A stretch of DNA of 64,000 bases from Salinibacterium hongtaonis (GCF_003065485.1 NZ_CP026951.1:682001-746000), one strand, 5' to 3'. Shown: positions 25,555-35,120, counted from the stretch's first letter. Notes: generated from the letters alone by a model not told the origin. A program made the numbers and translations.

Positions 25555-27039
25555 ATGACGCAGACGTCCATCACCGCAGAACCACTGGCACCGCCGACCG
25601 CACCAGAAGGTGGCCTGACGGTGGATTCCCTCATGATTGGCAAGCGCATCCGCCAGTTGCGAACGGAGCGAGGGATGACGCTAGACGACCTGGGCGCAGC
25701 GATCGGGCGAGCAGCATCCCAGGTGAGCGTGCTGGAGAACGGCAAGCGGGAACCCCGGCTGAGCGATCTGCAGACGCTGGCCAAAGCGCTCGGGGTCGGG
25801 CTCGATGTTCTGCTTGCGACCGAAGCGCCGTCCAAGCGGGCCGCACTGGAGATTGCTCTCGAGCGGGCACAGCGAGGCCCCCTCTATTCAACTCTTGGCC
25901 TGCCAGTGCTGCCGGTTCGCAAAACGCTCAGCGACGAGGCGATCGAGACGATCCTGGGCCTGCATTCAGAGCTTGACAGGCTGCATCGTCAGCGTGCGGC
26001 AACGCCGGAGGAGGCTCGTCGGGCCAACGGGGAGCTGCGCCAGCAGATGCGTCGCCAAAACAACTACTTTCCCGAGCTCGAGAAGGCGGCGGGAACCCTG
26101 CTCGCCGCGGTCGGGCACACCGGTGGTCCGCTGTCGCAACGGGTAGCCTCCGACTTGGCTAGCCACCTGGGATTCTCTCTCCACTATGTCAACGACCTGC
26201 CCGCATCCACTCGCTCGGTTACCGACCTCAAGAACGGTCGCATCTACCTCAAGATGACCGAGGGGGGAGACCCGAGGACGGCGCTCCTGCAGGCGCTCGC
26301 CGGTCATGTGCTGGGGCTGCGCGAGCCAGTCGACTACGGCGATTTCTTGAGGCAGCGCGTGGAGACCAACTACTTGGCCGCCGCGCTCATGGTGCCGGAG
26401 GCGGGCGCCGTCGACTTTCTCACAAGAGCCAAAAACGCGCGAGAGCTGTCAGTCGAAGACCTGCGCGACACCTTCGCCGTGAGCTACGAGACGGCAGCCC
26501 ATCGCTTCACGAACCTCGCCACGGAACACCTCGGGATTCCGGTTCATTTTCTCAAGGTCCACGAGTCCGGCACGATATCAAAGGCCTACGAAAACGACAG
26601 CGCGGCGTTCCCCACTGACGCGCTCGGCGCCGTGGAAGGCCAGATGGTGTGCCGCAAATGGAGCGCGCGCCAGGTGTTCGACGTCGATGACCGGTTCAGC
26701 CCGTACCACCAGTACACGGACAAGCCGGCAGGCACCTATTGGTGCACATCGAGCATCCAGTCGTCAGATCAGGGGTCGTTCTCGGTGAGTGTTGGCACGC
26801 CGTTTGCCAACGTGAAGTGGTTCAGGGGGAGAGACACTCGGCATCGCCAGGTTTCAAGCTGCCCAGACCCAGAGTGCTGTCGCAAACCCCCTCAGGACCT
26901 GTCGACCAAGTGGGCAGATTTCTCCCTGCCGAGCGCCAGGCTCCAGTCATCTCTCCTCGCGGCGGTGCCGACCGGCTCGTTCACGGGGATCGACCAGACC
27001 GAGGTCTACGCGTTTCTCGAGGCCCACGAGCCTGCCTAA
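25555..27039 (+). CDS. ramB: RamB/ScfR-type transcriptional regulator of acetate metabolism
   Basis: A 494-residue XRE-family regulator. The helix-turn-helix is at about residues 29-84 (IRQLRTERGMTLDDLGAAIG and QVSVLENGKREPRLSDLQTLAKALG). A central ImmA/IrrE-like domain follows, and a C-terminal domain (about 330-490) carries Cys residues (SSCPDPECCRKPP). The peptidase-like motif is degenerate (LAGHVLG instead of HExxH), so it is probably a sensor domain. The whole architecture is that of RamB, which represses aceA and aceB in corynebacteria. The divergent aceB supports this. The exact gene symbol is by analogy. Confidence 0.88.
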   Translation: MTQTSITAEPLAPPTAPEGGLTVDSLMIGKRIRQLRTERGMTLDDLGAAIGRAASQVSVLENGKREPRLSDLQTLAKALGVGLDVLLATEAPSKRAALEIALERAQRGPLYSTLGLPVLPVRKTLSDEAIETILGLHSELDRLHRQRAATPEEARRANGELRQQMRRQNNYFPELEKAAGTLLAAVGHTGGPLSQRVASDLASHLGFSLHYVNDLPASTRSVTDLKNGRIYLKMTEGGDPRTALLQALAGHVLGLREPVDYGDFLRQRVETNYLAAALMVPEAGAVDFLTRAKNARELSVEDLRDTFAVSYETAAHRFTNLATEHLGIPVHFLKVHESGTISKAYENDSAAFPTDALGAVEGQMVCRKWSARQVFDVDDRFSPYHQYTDKPAGTYWCTSSIQSSDQGSFSVSVGTPFANVKWFRGRDTRHRQVSSCPDPECCRKPPQDLSTKWADFSLPSARLQSSLLAAVPTGSFTGIDQTEVYAFLEAHEPA

Positions 27040-27046
27040 CGAGCGC

Positions 27047-28363
27047 TCAGGAATACGTGGTGGACAGCGCGGGGTCGCCTCGGCTCAGGCGGAAGGCGTC
27101 TGCCGGTAGCTCGGCGATAGCGGCCTTGCGGTGTTCACGGGCCAGGGCGGTCCCGGCGATTCCGACATAGCGATCATCTGCAACGCCGTCGGTCATGAGG
27201 TCGACATGGAGCGAACGGCCCTGGCTGTCGTTGCCCTCGATGCGGATGTGTTCCTCGGTGGCGATGCCCGATTCGTTGAGAAGGCGAACCGGCCACTTGC
27301 GGCCGCCGGGGGTGGCCTTGCCGCTCGACTTTTTAGCAACGGACACCCACTCGCCGTCAGCTCCCTGCCGGGCGACCAGCTTGTAGACCATGCCGGCGGC
27401 AGGGGAGCCAGATCCTGTGACGACGGATGTGCCAACCCCATAGGAGTCCACGGGCACTGCGCGCAGCGATGCGATTGTGAACTCATCAAGGTCGTTCGTC
27501 ACGGTGATCTTGGTGCCGGTGGCTCCGAGAGAGTCGAGCTGGGTACGCACCGCGGCCACAAGCTCCGGCAGGTCGCCGCTGTCGATACGAACCGCGCCGA
27601 GTTGTGGGCCGGCAACGCGCACGGCCGTCTCGACCGCAGTGTGAACGTCATAGGTGTCCACGAGCAGTGTTGTGCCGACCCCGAGCGCATCTACCTGGGC
27701 GCGGAAGGCCTCCTCCTCCGTGTCGTGCAGGAGGGTAAACGAGTGTGCCGCGGTGCCCATGGTCGGCACGCCCCACGTTCGCCCCGCCTCGAGGTTGCTC
27801 GTTGCCGAGAAGCCGGCGATGTAGGCGGCACGCGCTGCGGCGACGGCGGAGGACTCACCCGTCCGCCGCGAACCCATCTCGGCGAGGGGCCGGTCTCCAG
27901 CAGCATGAACCATGCGAGCGGCGGCGGTGGCCACCGAGCAGTCGTAGTTCAGCACGCTCAAGATGAGCGTCTCGAGAATGACACCCTCGGCAAAGCCGCT
28001 CTCGACCACAAGAAGAGGGGAGCCAGGAAAGTAGACCTCGCCCTCCCGGTATCCGTGGATGCTTCCAGAAAAGCGATAGTCGGCGAGCCAGTCAAGCGTG
28101 GGTGGGGTGACGATGCGGTTCTCGCTCAACCACGTGAGCTCGGCATCCCCAAACCGAAAGCGTTCGATCAGGCTCAGAAGCCGGCCGGTGCCCGCAACGA
28201 TGCCGTAGCGACGAGCCCCGGGGAGCCTGCGGGTGAATGCCTCGAATACGCACTGCCGCTCGTGCGTGCCAGCTCTGAGAGCGGCGTCCACCATCGTGAG
28301 TTCGTATTGGTCCGTAAGGAGAGCAGTCGTCTGGTGGGCAGAAACTGCGGGCTCGCTGTGCAT
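27047..28363 (-). CDS. pncB: Nicotinate phosphoribosyltransferase
   Basis: A 438-residue enzyme that converts nicotinate and PRPP to nicotinate mononucleotide in NAD salvage. It shows LLTDQYELTMVDAALRAGTHER near the N-terminus (described by LLTDQYELTM and GTHER), EMGSRRTGESSAVAAARAAY around the phosphoribosyl site, and AVRIDSGDLPELV and VTNDLDEFTI in the barrel. The stop lies 7 bp from the convergent ramB stop. The 38 bp to the divergent murL start hold the murL promoter. Confidence 0.93.
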   Translation of the reverse strand: MHSEPAVSAHQTTALLTDQYELTMVDAALRAGTHERQCVFEAFTRRLPGARRYGIVAGTGRLLSLIERFRFGDAELTWLSENRIVTPPTLDWLADYRFSGSIHGYREGEVYFPGSPLLVVESGFAEGVILETLILSVLNYDCSVATAAARMVHAAGDRPLAEMGSRRTGESSAVAAARAAYIAGFSATSNLEAGRTWGVPTMGTAAHSFTLLHDTEEEAFRAQVDALGVGTTLLVDTYDVHTAVETAVRVAGPQLGAVRIDSGDLPELVAAVRTQLDSLGATGTKITVTNDLDEFTIASLRAVPVDSYGVGTSVVTGSGSPAAGMVYKLVARQGADGEWVSVAKKSSGKATPGGRKWPVRLLNESGIATEEHIRIEGNDSQGRSLHVDLMTDGVADDRYVGIAGTALAREHRKAAIAELPADAFRLSRGDPALSTTYS

Positions 28364-28401
28364 GAAGGTCAGCTTACCGAGGGGGCGGGTTAGGATCTGT
28401 T

Positions 28402-29769
28402 GTGCCGAATCGTAGCCTCGCCTTTGACCCCGCTGGGTTCGACTCCTTCAGCTTTGTGAACATCGAGCGCACGGACGAGACCGGCGAGGTCGTCTTTCAT
28501 TACCGCCTCAATGGGCCCGCGCCCCGCGACTTTGCGGAGCGCATTGTTTTTGCGTTGCCGGAGGACGGCGACGCTGACTGGGATTCCGCAGCATCCGTCT
28601 TGCCGTTGCTCGGCGCTGTACTCGGGCTCAGCTATTACAAGGCAGCAGCGCCACCCCGCTATGAGATCGCCGTCGACGGTCTTGCGGAGCCGGGCGTCGC
28701 GTTTCTGCGTGATGCGATCCACTTCGGGCTGGGGGAGTTCGCCTACCGCGCAGGCCTGCCTGGTCTGCTCGACGTCGACATCACGGTATCTCGGCCACTT
28801 GCGCGGGTTGACGAGCCGAAAGAGATTGCCCAGGATCGGCTCAACCGGCCTCTCGTTCCGCTCGGCGGCGGCAAGGACTCCGTGGTCTCGGTCGAGTCGA
28901 TGCGTTATGTGGGCCTCGACGTCACCCAGTTCTCCGTGAATCCCAACGTCGTTATGCAGCGCGTGGCCTCCGCAAGCGGGCTCCCGTTTGTCTCGGCCCG
29001 CCGCATCCTCGACCCTGCTCTGTTTGAGGCAAATGCCTCGGGAGCTCTCAACGGGCACGTTCCCGTTACCGCGATGGTGTCGCTCATCGCCGTTGCTCAG
29101 GCGAAACTGCTCGGGCTCGGCCCCGTCGTCATGTCGAACGAGAGTTCTGCGGCAGAGGCAACCATGATGTGGGACGGCGTCCCCGTGAACCATCAATGGT
29201 CAAAGAGTCTCGACGCTGAGGTTCTGCTCGCCTCGGCGATCGAAGCGCAGACGGGGGAGAGGGGTGGCTATTTCTCCCTGTTGCGCCCCTTTACTGAGCT
29301 GCGCATCGCCCGCAAGTTCGCCCAGACTGCTGGCTACGACACCTCGATTGTCAGTTGCAACCGGGCGTTCCGCATCAGCGGAGCGGAGCCGGGGTGGTGC
29401 GGTGAATGCGCCAAGTGCCAGTTTGTCTTTCTCGCTTTCTCGCCATTCATGTCGCGCGAACGACTCATGGGCATCGTGGGGGTCGACATGTTCGACAACG
29501 AGGATTTGATCGACGGTTTCCGTTCGCTTCTCGGACTCGGCAACCACAAGCCGTGGGAGTGCGTCGGCGAAGAAGCCGAATCGACCGTGGCACTCAGCCA
29601 CGCCGCCCGGTCGGATGACTGGCGAGAGGCTGCGGTCGTTCGCGCGCTCGTCGCAGACTCGCCCGAAATTGCCCAAGGCGACGCGGATATTGAGCGAGCG
29701 CTTTTCGAAGATCGCCCGGCGGTCGCCGTGCCACCGCTCTATGAAGAGGCGCGGCGTGCCCTTGAGTGA
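28402..29769 (+). CDS. murL: MurL-like UDP-MurNAc-L-Ala-L-Glu epimerase
   Basis: A 455-residue ATP-dependent PP-loop-type protein. Residues 155-160 are GGGKDS, the nucleotide-binding loop. Residues 333-339 have a CGECAKC cysteine cluster. This combination and the length match MurL, which in Xanthomonas epimerises the glutamate of UDP-MurNAc-L-Ala-L-Glu to the D form. Family identity is by recognised motifs and by the next gene, a MurD with a variant P-loop. The GTG start has TAGGAT at 28391-28396, 5 nt before it, so the mRNA is probably leaderless. It overlaps the next gene by 14 bp. Confidence 0.8.
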   Translation: MPNRSLAFDPAGFDSFSFVNIERTDETGEVVFHYRLNGPAPRDFAERIVFALPEDGDADWDSAASVLPLLGAVLGLSYYKAAAPPRYEIAVDGLAEPGVAFLRDAIHFGLGEFAYRAGLPGLLDVDITVSRPLARVDEPKEIAQDRLNRPLVPLGGGKDSVVSVESMRYVGLDVTQFSVNPNVVMQRVASASGLPFVSARRILDPALFEANASGALNGHVPVTAMVSLIAVAQAKLLGLGPVVMSNESSAAEATMMWDGVPVNHQWSKSLDAEVLLASAIEAQTGERGGYFSLLRPFTELRIARKFAQTAGYDTSIVSCNRAFRISGAEPGWCGECAKCQFVFLAFSPFMSRERLMGIVGVDMFDNEDLIDGFRSLLGLGNHKPWECVGEEAESTVALSHAARSDDWREAAVVRALVADSPEIAQGDADIERALFEDRPAVAVPPLYEEARRALE

Positions 29770-31120
29770 CGCTCCAGCTAAGTCGAGTTCCGACGACCGC
29801 GGCGTTCAGTCGCTGGCCGGTCGCCGCGTGCTCATCGTCGGCACGGGCAAGGAGGGTCGCGCCATTGCTGACGCTGTCGACGGCATTGCGGCATCTGCAA
29901 TCGCGTATAACGATGCAGAAGGCGACTCCGTCGACGCGTGGCGAAACACCTGGGGTCAGCGCATCCCCGTCGTTGTCGGAGAGAGCCCCGGCGGCATCGA
30001 CGTCGTGATTGCCTCTCCCGGCGTGAGCAAGCATCACCCTCTCTTGCGAAGCATGCGTGAGTCAGGGGTCGTCGTTACGAGCGGCACCAGCCTCTGGCTC
30101 GCCGAGCACGCAGCGTCGACCATCGGAGTTACCGGCAGCAAGGGAAAAAGCACCACAAGCAGCCTCATCCACCACCTCACCGCGCGGCTGGTTGGTGACG
30201 TCGTTCTTGGCGGCAATATTGGGCTGCCTCTGCTCGCGATGCCGCCTGCTCCCCGCTATGTGGTCGAGCTTTCGAGTTACCAGTGCTCGGCGCTCACCGT
30301 GTCGCCCGCCACCGTCGTGCTCACGTCACTGTTTCCCGAACACCTCGATTGGCACGGCAGCGAAGACGACTACTACGCCGACAAACTCAACATCGTCGCC
30401 CACGGTCCGCGCGCCGTGATTCTGAATGCACTCGATCCGCGCCTAGTCGACCAGATCCGCCGCCGCTTCGAAGAGCTCGAATACGAGCCCGTCGGTCTGC
30501 CTCAGTCGTTCCATGTGGCCGACGGATGGTTCCGCCACGGCGAGATCGCACTGTTCGAGAGGAGCGCTCTGCCTCTGCGCGGCGACCACAACGCTACGAA
30601 TGCATGCCTCGCTCTTGCTGCCCTTGACGCTAACGGCTATTCGATTCTCGATAACGCCCCGGCCGTTGCCCAGGCGCTCGCGGAATTCCACCCGCTCGAG
30701 CACAGGCTAGAAGAGATCCCGGATGCCGCTGGCATCACCTTCGTCGACGACTCGCTGTCGACGAGTCCCTATGCTGCGATCGAGGCGATGCGCGCGTTTG
30801 CGCCTGCGCCCCTCACGCTGCTCGTTGGCGGGCAGGATCGCGGGGTCGACTACGCCCCCCTCATTGACTACGTCGCGGAGCATCCGATCTGCGCTGTCAT
30901 CGGGCTGCCTGGCAGTGGCGCGCACCTCACCGAGATGATGCCAGAGGCTCAGCCCGTCGCCGTCGCTGCAGATATGGGCGATGCTGTGCGAAAGGCCCGG
31001 GCGCTCACTCCCCGCGGCGGCATCGTGTTGCTGTCGCCGGCGGCACCGAGCTACGGCTTCTATGCGAACTACGCGGAGCGCGCAGCCGACTTTAGGCATG
31101 CGATCGAGACGACCCGCTAA
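29756..31120 (+). CDS. murD2: MurD2-like UDP-MurNAc-L-alanine:L-glutamate ligase
   Basis: A 454-residue Mur ligase. The P-loop is GVTGSKGKSTT, not the canonical G.TGTNGKTT. Other ligase motifs are VVELSSYQCSAL, FPEHLDWHGS and GDHNATNACLALAA. The start is GTG 29756, with AGAGG 6 nt upstream. TTG at 29762 is a weaker alternative. The coupling to a murL-like gene and the changed P-loop point to MurD2, which adds L-glutamate. A canonical D-Glu-adding MurD is not excluded by sequence alone. It is followed by rph and rdgB. Confidence 0.82.
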   Translation: MPLSDAPAKSSSDDRGVQSLAGRRVLIVGTGKEGRAIADAVDGIAASAIAYNDAEGDSVDAWRNTWGQRIPVVVGESPGGIDVVIASPGVSKHHPLLRSMRESGVVVTSGTSLWLAEHAASTIGVTGSKGKSTTSSLIHHLTARLVGDVVLGGNIGLPLLAMPPAPRYVVELSSYQCSALTVSPATVVLTSLFPEHLDWHGSEDDYYADKLNIVAHGPRAVILNALDPRLVDQIRRRFEELEYEPVGLPQSFHVADGWFRHGEIALFERSALPLRGDHNATNACLALAALDANGYSILDNAPAVAQALAEFHPLEHRLEEIPDAAGITFVDDSLSTSPYAAIEAMRAFAPAPLTLLVGGQDRGVDYAPLIDYVAEHPICAVIGLPGSGAHLTEMMPEAQPVAVAADMGDAVRKARALTPRGGIVLLSPAAPSYGFYANYAERAADFRHAIETTR

Positions 31121-31196
31121 GACTGCGGCGCAGGCGCAGCGCCGGCCTCGTTGAGGCGCTGCGGCAGCGTCGGCGCCTCGTGGGAGGATTGGTTTC

Positions 31197-31925
31197 ATGA
31201 CTGAACTCCGCCTCGACGGCCGCACCAACGATCAACTCCGCCCCGTGACCTTCGAGCGCGGATGGAGCAAGCAGGCGGAGGGCAGCTGCCTCGTCAGCTT
31301 TGGTGACACCAAGGTTCTCTGCACGGCATCCTTCACTAACGGTGTTCCGCGCTGGATGACCGGCAAGGGCAAGGGCTGGGTCACGGCCGAGTACTCCATG
31401 CTGCCGAGGGCGACGAACAGCCGCTCCGACCGGGAGGCGGTCAAGGGAAAGATCGGCGGACGCACCCACGAGATCTCGCGCCTCATCGGCCGCAGCCTGC
31501 GGGCCGTCGTCGATATGAAGGCACTGGGAGAGAACACGATCGTCATCGACTGCGATGTTTTGCAGGCCGACGGCGGCACCCGCACCGCCGCGATCACTGG
31601 CGCTTACGTTGCCCTCGCCGACGCGCTCGAGTGGGGCCGCGCCAACAAGTTCATTGCCCAGAAGGCCGTGCCGCTCGTTGACAGCATCGCCGCTGTCTCT
31701 GTCGGCATCATCGACGGAGCACCCATGCTCGATTTGGCTTACACCGAGGATGTGCGGGCGGAGACCGACATGAACGTTGTCGCGACCGGTCGCGGGCTTT
31801 TCGTTGAGGTGCAGGGAACCGCCGAGGGTGCGCCGTTCGATCGCCGCGAACTCGATTCCATTCTGGATCTCGCACTTGCCGGTACAGCGCAGCTCACTGA
31901 AGCCCAGAAGGCAGCCCTCGCGTGA
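31197..31925 (+). CDS. rph: Ribonuclease PH
   Basis: A 242-residue phosphorolytic 3'-5' exoribonuclease that trims tRNA 3' ends. The motifs are RNase PH-like: [17 protein letters not shown] at the start, [24 protein letters not shown] with the nucleotide-binding site, and [26 protein letters not shown] and [18 protein letters not shown]. The Shine-Dalgarno sequence is GGAGGA, 8 nt before ATG. Its TGA overlaps the GTG of the next gene. Confidence 0.95.
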   Translation: MTELRLDGRTNDQLRPVTFERGWSKQAEGSCLVSFGDTKVLCTASFTNGVPRWMTGKGKGWVTAEYSMLPRATNSRSDREAVKGKIGGRTHEISRLIGRSLRAVVDMKALGENTIVIDCDVLQADGGTRTAAITGAYVALADALEWGRANKFIAQKAVPLVDSIAAVSVGIIDGAPMLDLAYTEDVRAETDMNVVATGRGLFVEVQGTAEGAPFDRRELDSILDLALAGTAQLTEAQKAALA

Positions 31926-32500
31926 CCACGCTGGTGCTCGCGACGCATAACGCGCACAAGGTCGTCGAGCTACGCCGCATTCTCGGCACGCTCCTCGAGG
32001 GAATCGAGCTGGTCGCCTACGACGGCCCGGAGCCCGTCGAAGACGGCGAGACCTTTGCCGCCAACGCGCTGATCAAGGCTCGCGCTGCTCACCGCCACAC
32101 GGGGCTGCCCGTAATCGCCGATGACTCCGGCATTTGCGTCGAGGCCTTAGGCGGCGCGCCCGGCGTGCATTCTGCTCGTTATGCCGGCACACGCGACGAC
32201 GCCGACAACTACCGTCTGCTGCTCAAGAATCTGGGGGATTCAGAGAACCGTGCCGCCGACTTCATGTGCGCCGCGGCGTTCGTGAATGACGACGTTGAAC
32301 TCGTCGAGGTCGGCGTATGGAAAGGCACGATTCTGCAGGCGCCGGCGGGCGACGGAGGGTTTGGCTACGACCCAATCTTTCAGCCAGAGGGGCTGGATGT
32401 TGCATCGGCCCAGCTCTCAGCCGACGAGAAGAATGCGATTAGTCACCGGTCGAGGGCGTTCACGGCGCTGCTGCCGCAGGTGAGAGAGTATCTGATCTAG
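31922..32500 (+). CDS. rdgB: RdgB/HAM1 non-canonical purine NTP pyrophosphatase
   Basis: A 192-residue house-cleaning enzyme that hydrolyses dITP and XTP to monophosphates. [48 protein letters not shown] and [12 protein letters not shown] are the family motifs. The GTG overlaps the rph stop by 4 bp. The pair rph-rdgB is widespread in Actinobacteria and is usually next to murI. Confidence 0.95.
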   Translation: MTTLVLATHNAHKVVELRRILGTLLEGIELVAYDGPEPVEDGETFAANALIKARAAHRHTGLPVIADDSGICVEALGGAPGVHSARYAGTRDDADNYRLLLKNLGDSENRAADFMCAAAFVNDDVELVEVGVWKGTILQAPAGDGGFGYDPIFQPEGLDVASAQLSADEKNAISHRSRAFTALLPQVREYLI

Positions 32501-32540
32501 ATCATGGCGCTCGTCCCGCATTAGGGTCTAGGATTTCGGC

Positions 32541-33785
32541 ATGCCGAAATCAGTGTTGCCGGAGGGTCGAAAGAGCGCTGCCCGCGGTATCTTCTTGCTT
32601 GGCCCGGCCTTCGTCGCCGCAATCGCCTATGTCGATCCCGGCAATGTTGCCGCCAACCTCACGGGCGGAGCCGCCTTCGGCTACATGCTCGTGTGGGTGC
32701 TCGTTGCAGCAAACCTCATGGCAGCGCTCGTTCAGTATCAGTCGGCCAAGCTGGGCATCGTCACGGGGCGAACAATGCCGCAACTGCTAGGGGAGCGCAT
32801 GCGCCCTGCTCAGCGGCGACTCTTCTGGGGCCAGGCGGAACTGGTCGCCGTTGCGACCGATCTCGCCGAAGTCATCGGTGGAGCTATCGCCCTCAACCTC
32901 TTGTTCGGCCTGCCGCTGTTCTGGGGCGGACTGATCGTCGGCGCTATTTCAATGTGCCTTCTCGCTTTGCAGACCCGTCACGGGCAGCGACCGTTCGAGT
33001 TTGTGATCGTAGGCCTCCTCGCGATCATCGCGGTGGGATTCTTGGCGGGCCTCGTCGTGAGCCCTCCCGATGGCGGCGCAGTGCTCGAAGGCCTCATCCC
33101 GCGCTTCGACGGTGCGGAGTCCGTACTGCTCGCCGCGAGCATGCTTGGCGCAACGGTTATGCCGCACGCCATCTATGTCCATTCCGCCCTCGCTCGAGAC
33201 CGACACGGCAAAGCACGGGATGCGGCCGACCGCAAACGCCTGCTCGGGGCCACGCGCTGGGACGTGATCATCGCCCTGTCGATCGCAGGAGTGGTCAACA
33301 TCGGCATGCTCCTGCTCGCGGCGGGAAACCTCCGGGGAGTGGACGGCACCGACACCATTGAGGGGGCCCATGCCGCCATCGAATCTGCTCTTGGACCCGC
33401 AATCGGCCTCGTGTTCGCCATAGGGCTTCTTGCCTCCGGTCTAGCCTCCACGGCGGTCGGCAGCTATGCGGGTGCGACGATCATGGAGGGGCTGCTCGGT
33501 TGGCGCATCCCGGTATTCAGCCGACGGGTGCTCACCATGATTCCCGCGCTCATCATCCTGGCCATAGGAGTGAGCCCGACCTGGGCGCTCGTCATCAGCC
33601 AGGTTTTCCTGAGCTTTGGCATCCCGTTCGCCCTCGTGCCACTGCTCAAGCTCACGAGCGACCGCACGGTGATGGGCGACGCGGCCAACCGACCGCTAGT
33701 CAACTGGGCGCTCGGGCTCGTCGTGGTGCTCGTTGTGGCGCTCAACGTTACGCTGATCGTGTTGACACTGATGGGGGGTGCATAG
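32541..33785 (+). CDS. mntH: NRAMP-family divalent metal (Mn) transporter
   Basis: A 414-residue membrane protein with about eleven helices. Helix 1 has the metal-binding DPGNVAANL motif, and helix 6 has MPHAIYVHSA. Both are typical of NRAMP proton-coupled Mn(II)/Fe(II) importers. TAGGAT at 32529-32534 lies 6 nt before the ATG. It overlaps a DtxR-family regulator gene by one base (TAGTG), which supports metal-responsive control. Confidence 0.93.
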   Translation: MPKSVLPEGRKSAARGIFLLGPAFVAAIAYVDPGNVAANLTGGAAFGYMLVWVLVAANLMAALVQYQSAKLGIVTGRTMPQLLGERMRPAQRRLFWGQAELVAVATDLAEVIGGAIALNLLFGLPLFWGGLIVGAISMCLLALQTRHGQRPFEFVIVGLLAIIAVGFLAGLVVSPPDGGAVLEGLIPRFDGAESVLLAASMLGATVMPHAIYVHSALARDRHGKARDAADRKRLLGATRWDVIIALSIAGVVNIGMLLLAAGNLRGVDGTDTIEGAHAAIESALGPAIGLVFAIGLLASGLASTAVGSYAGATIMEGLLGWRIPVFSRRVLTMIPALIILAIGVSPTWALVISQVFLSFGIPFALVPLLKLTSDRTVMGDAANRPLVNWALGLVVVLVVALNVTLIVLTLMGGA

Positions 33786-34462
33786 TGAGCACCGCGAAAA
33801 AGGGCATGCCGGCGACCTCTGTGGTCGAAGACTATGTCAAGACGATTTATGCCTACACGGAGTGGCAGAACGCACCGGTAACACCCTCAGCGCTTGCAGC
33901 CAGGCTGGGGCTTGCGGCATCCTCTGTCACCGAAATGGTCAAGAAGCTCGCGGCCGCCGACCTCGTTAACCACGTTCCGTATGGTGCTGTAACTCTCACG
34001 GATGAGGGGCGGATGCTGGCAGTAAGAATGGTGCGGAGGCACCGGCTCATCGAGACATGGCTTGTCGAGTCGTTCGGCTATGGCTGGGACGAGGTGCACG
34101 ACGAGGCGGAGGTTCTGGAGCACGCGATCTCCGACCGATTGCTCGACGCGATCTACGAGCAGCTCGGCCGACCACGCCGCGATCCGCATGGCGACCCGAT
34201 TCCCGCCCCGGATGGGTCGGTGACGATTCCCGACGCGATTGCGCTCGCGCAGGCTCCGGAAGGTCACGTTGGCCGGGTGCTGCGCATCAGCGATAGAAAC
34301 CCCATGCTTTTGCGACACCTGGCGGCGGAAGGTGTGGCCGTCGATTCGGATGTGGTGGTGGTTGGGCGCAAGCCCTTCGGCGGTTCCCTCACCGTACGCC
34401 TCGGAGCCGCAGAGCTCGATCTGGGCGATGAGGCCGCATCGGCGATCTGGGTGTCTGCCTAG
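33785..34462 (+). CDS. DtxR/MntR-family metal-dependent repressor
   Basis: A 225-residue regulator. The winged helix is at residues 10-75 (TPSALAARLGLAASSVTEMVKKLAAADLV). A dimerisation/metal domain follows, with RRHRLIETWL and WDEVHDEAEVLEHAISDRL, and then a C-terminal SH3-like (FeoA) domain (about 150-225). At the place of DtxR Cys102 (DEAC) this protein has Glu (DEAE), as in manganese-selective MntR. With the coupled NRAMP gene this suggests Mn regulation. It is not a proof. Confidence 0.88.
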   Translation: MSTAKKGMPATSVVEDYVKTIYAYTEWQNAPVTPSALAARLGLAASSVTEMVKKLAAADLVNHVPYGAVTLTDEGRMLAVRMVRRHRLIETWLVESFGYGWDEVHDEAEVLEHAISDRLLDAIYEQLGRPRRDPHGDPIPAPDGSVTIPDAIALAQAPEGHVGRVLRISDRNPMLLRHLAAEGVAVDSDVVVVGRKPFGGSLTVRLGAAELDLGDEAASAIWVSA

Positions 34463-34506
34463 CTGAGGTTTGCAGGGCATCCGTCTGCACTAGCGTTGAG
34501 GGTGCC

Positions 34507-35064
34507 ATGAATGAGACACCCAGCGATTCTTCGCAGCCCACCGAATCTTCCGTTCCGATTGACGCACCGCTGCCCGAGCGCATCGCGCAGGCCGTGGCTC
34601 GCTTTGGCGAGGCCGCCTTCACCCAGCGCGCAATTGGGCTACTTGAGGGGCGTAACGAAGGCGAAGACGTGTTGCTCTACGTTGGCGGTCGGCATGCTCA
34701 GGGGCTGCTCGATGGCGCTCCCGCGCTGTACTGGCCGGAGCTCTGGGGTGCCCGCGCCCTCCTACACGTGTGGGACGACTCTGCGGAGGCCGCTGTTGTG
34801 CGCGGCGTCGATAATCGAGCATGGCGCGTGCGAGAGATGTGCCTCAAGGTGTGCGCTGAGCGCGGCATCGGGGACGAGTCTTTGCTCAAGCGCAGGACGA
34901 CCGACGAGAACCCTCGGGTCAGGGCCGCTGCTGCACGCGCCCTCGCCGCAATCGGCACGGCGGAGAGTGAAGAGCCGCTGCGACGGATGCTGCGCGATCC
35001 CGATAAGGATGTGCGCCGCGCCGCGGGCGAATCCCTTAAGGAGCTCGCGGCCCGCCTGGAGTAG
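34507..35064 (+). CDS. HEAT-repeat protein
   Basis: A 185-residue protein with an acidic, Ser/Pro-rich N-terminus. From residue 85 onward it contains helical repeats (RGVDNRAWRVREMCLKVCAER, DENPRVRAAAARALAAIG and DPDKDVRRAAGESLKELAA, each below 22 residues). These are HEAT-like scaffold motifs seen in phycobilisome-lyase-like and PBS-lyase families, here without an enzyme domain. The function is unknown and is probably protein binding. TAGCGT lies 10 nt before ATG. Confidence 0.75.
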   Translation: MNETPSDSSQPTESSVPIDAPLPERIAQAVARFGEAAFTQRAIGLLEGRNEGEDVLLYVGGRHAQGLLDGAPALYWPELWGARALLHVWDDSAEAAVVRGVDNRAWRVREMCLKVCAERGIGDESLLKRRTTDENPRVRAAAARALAAIGTAESEEPLRRMLRDPDKDVRRAAGESLKELAARLE

Positions 35065-35072
35065 CAGCCTCG

Positions 35073-35120
35073 GCTACTCGGGCTTAGCGCTACTCAGGCT
35101 TGGCGCTACTCGGGCTTAGC
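35073..35120. repeat. Three tandem 16-bp repeats over the dedA stop codon
   Basis: GCTACTCGGGCTTAGC occurs at 35073-35088 (copy 1) and 35105-35120 (copy 3), with a two-mismatch copy at 35089-35104. On the minus strand each copy reads Ala-Lys-Pro-Glu-stop, so the end of the DedA gene has been copied twice. Confidence 0.85.
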
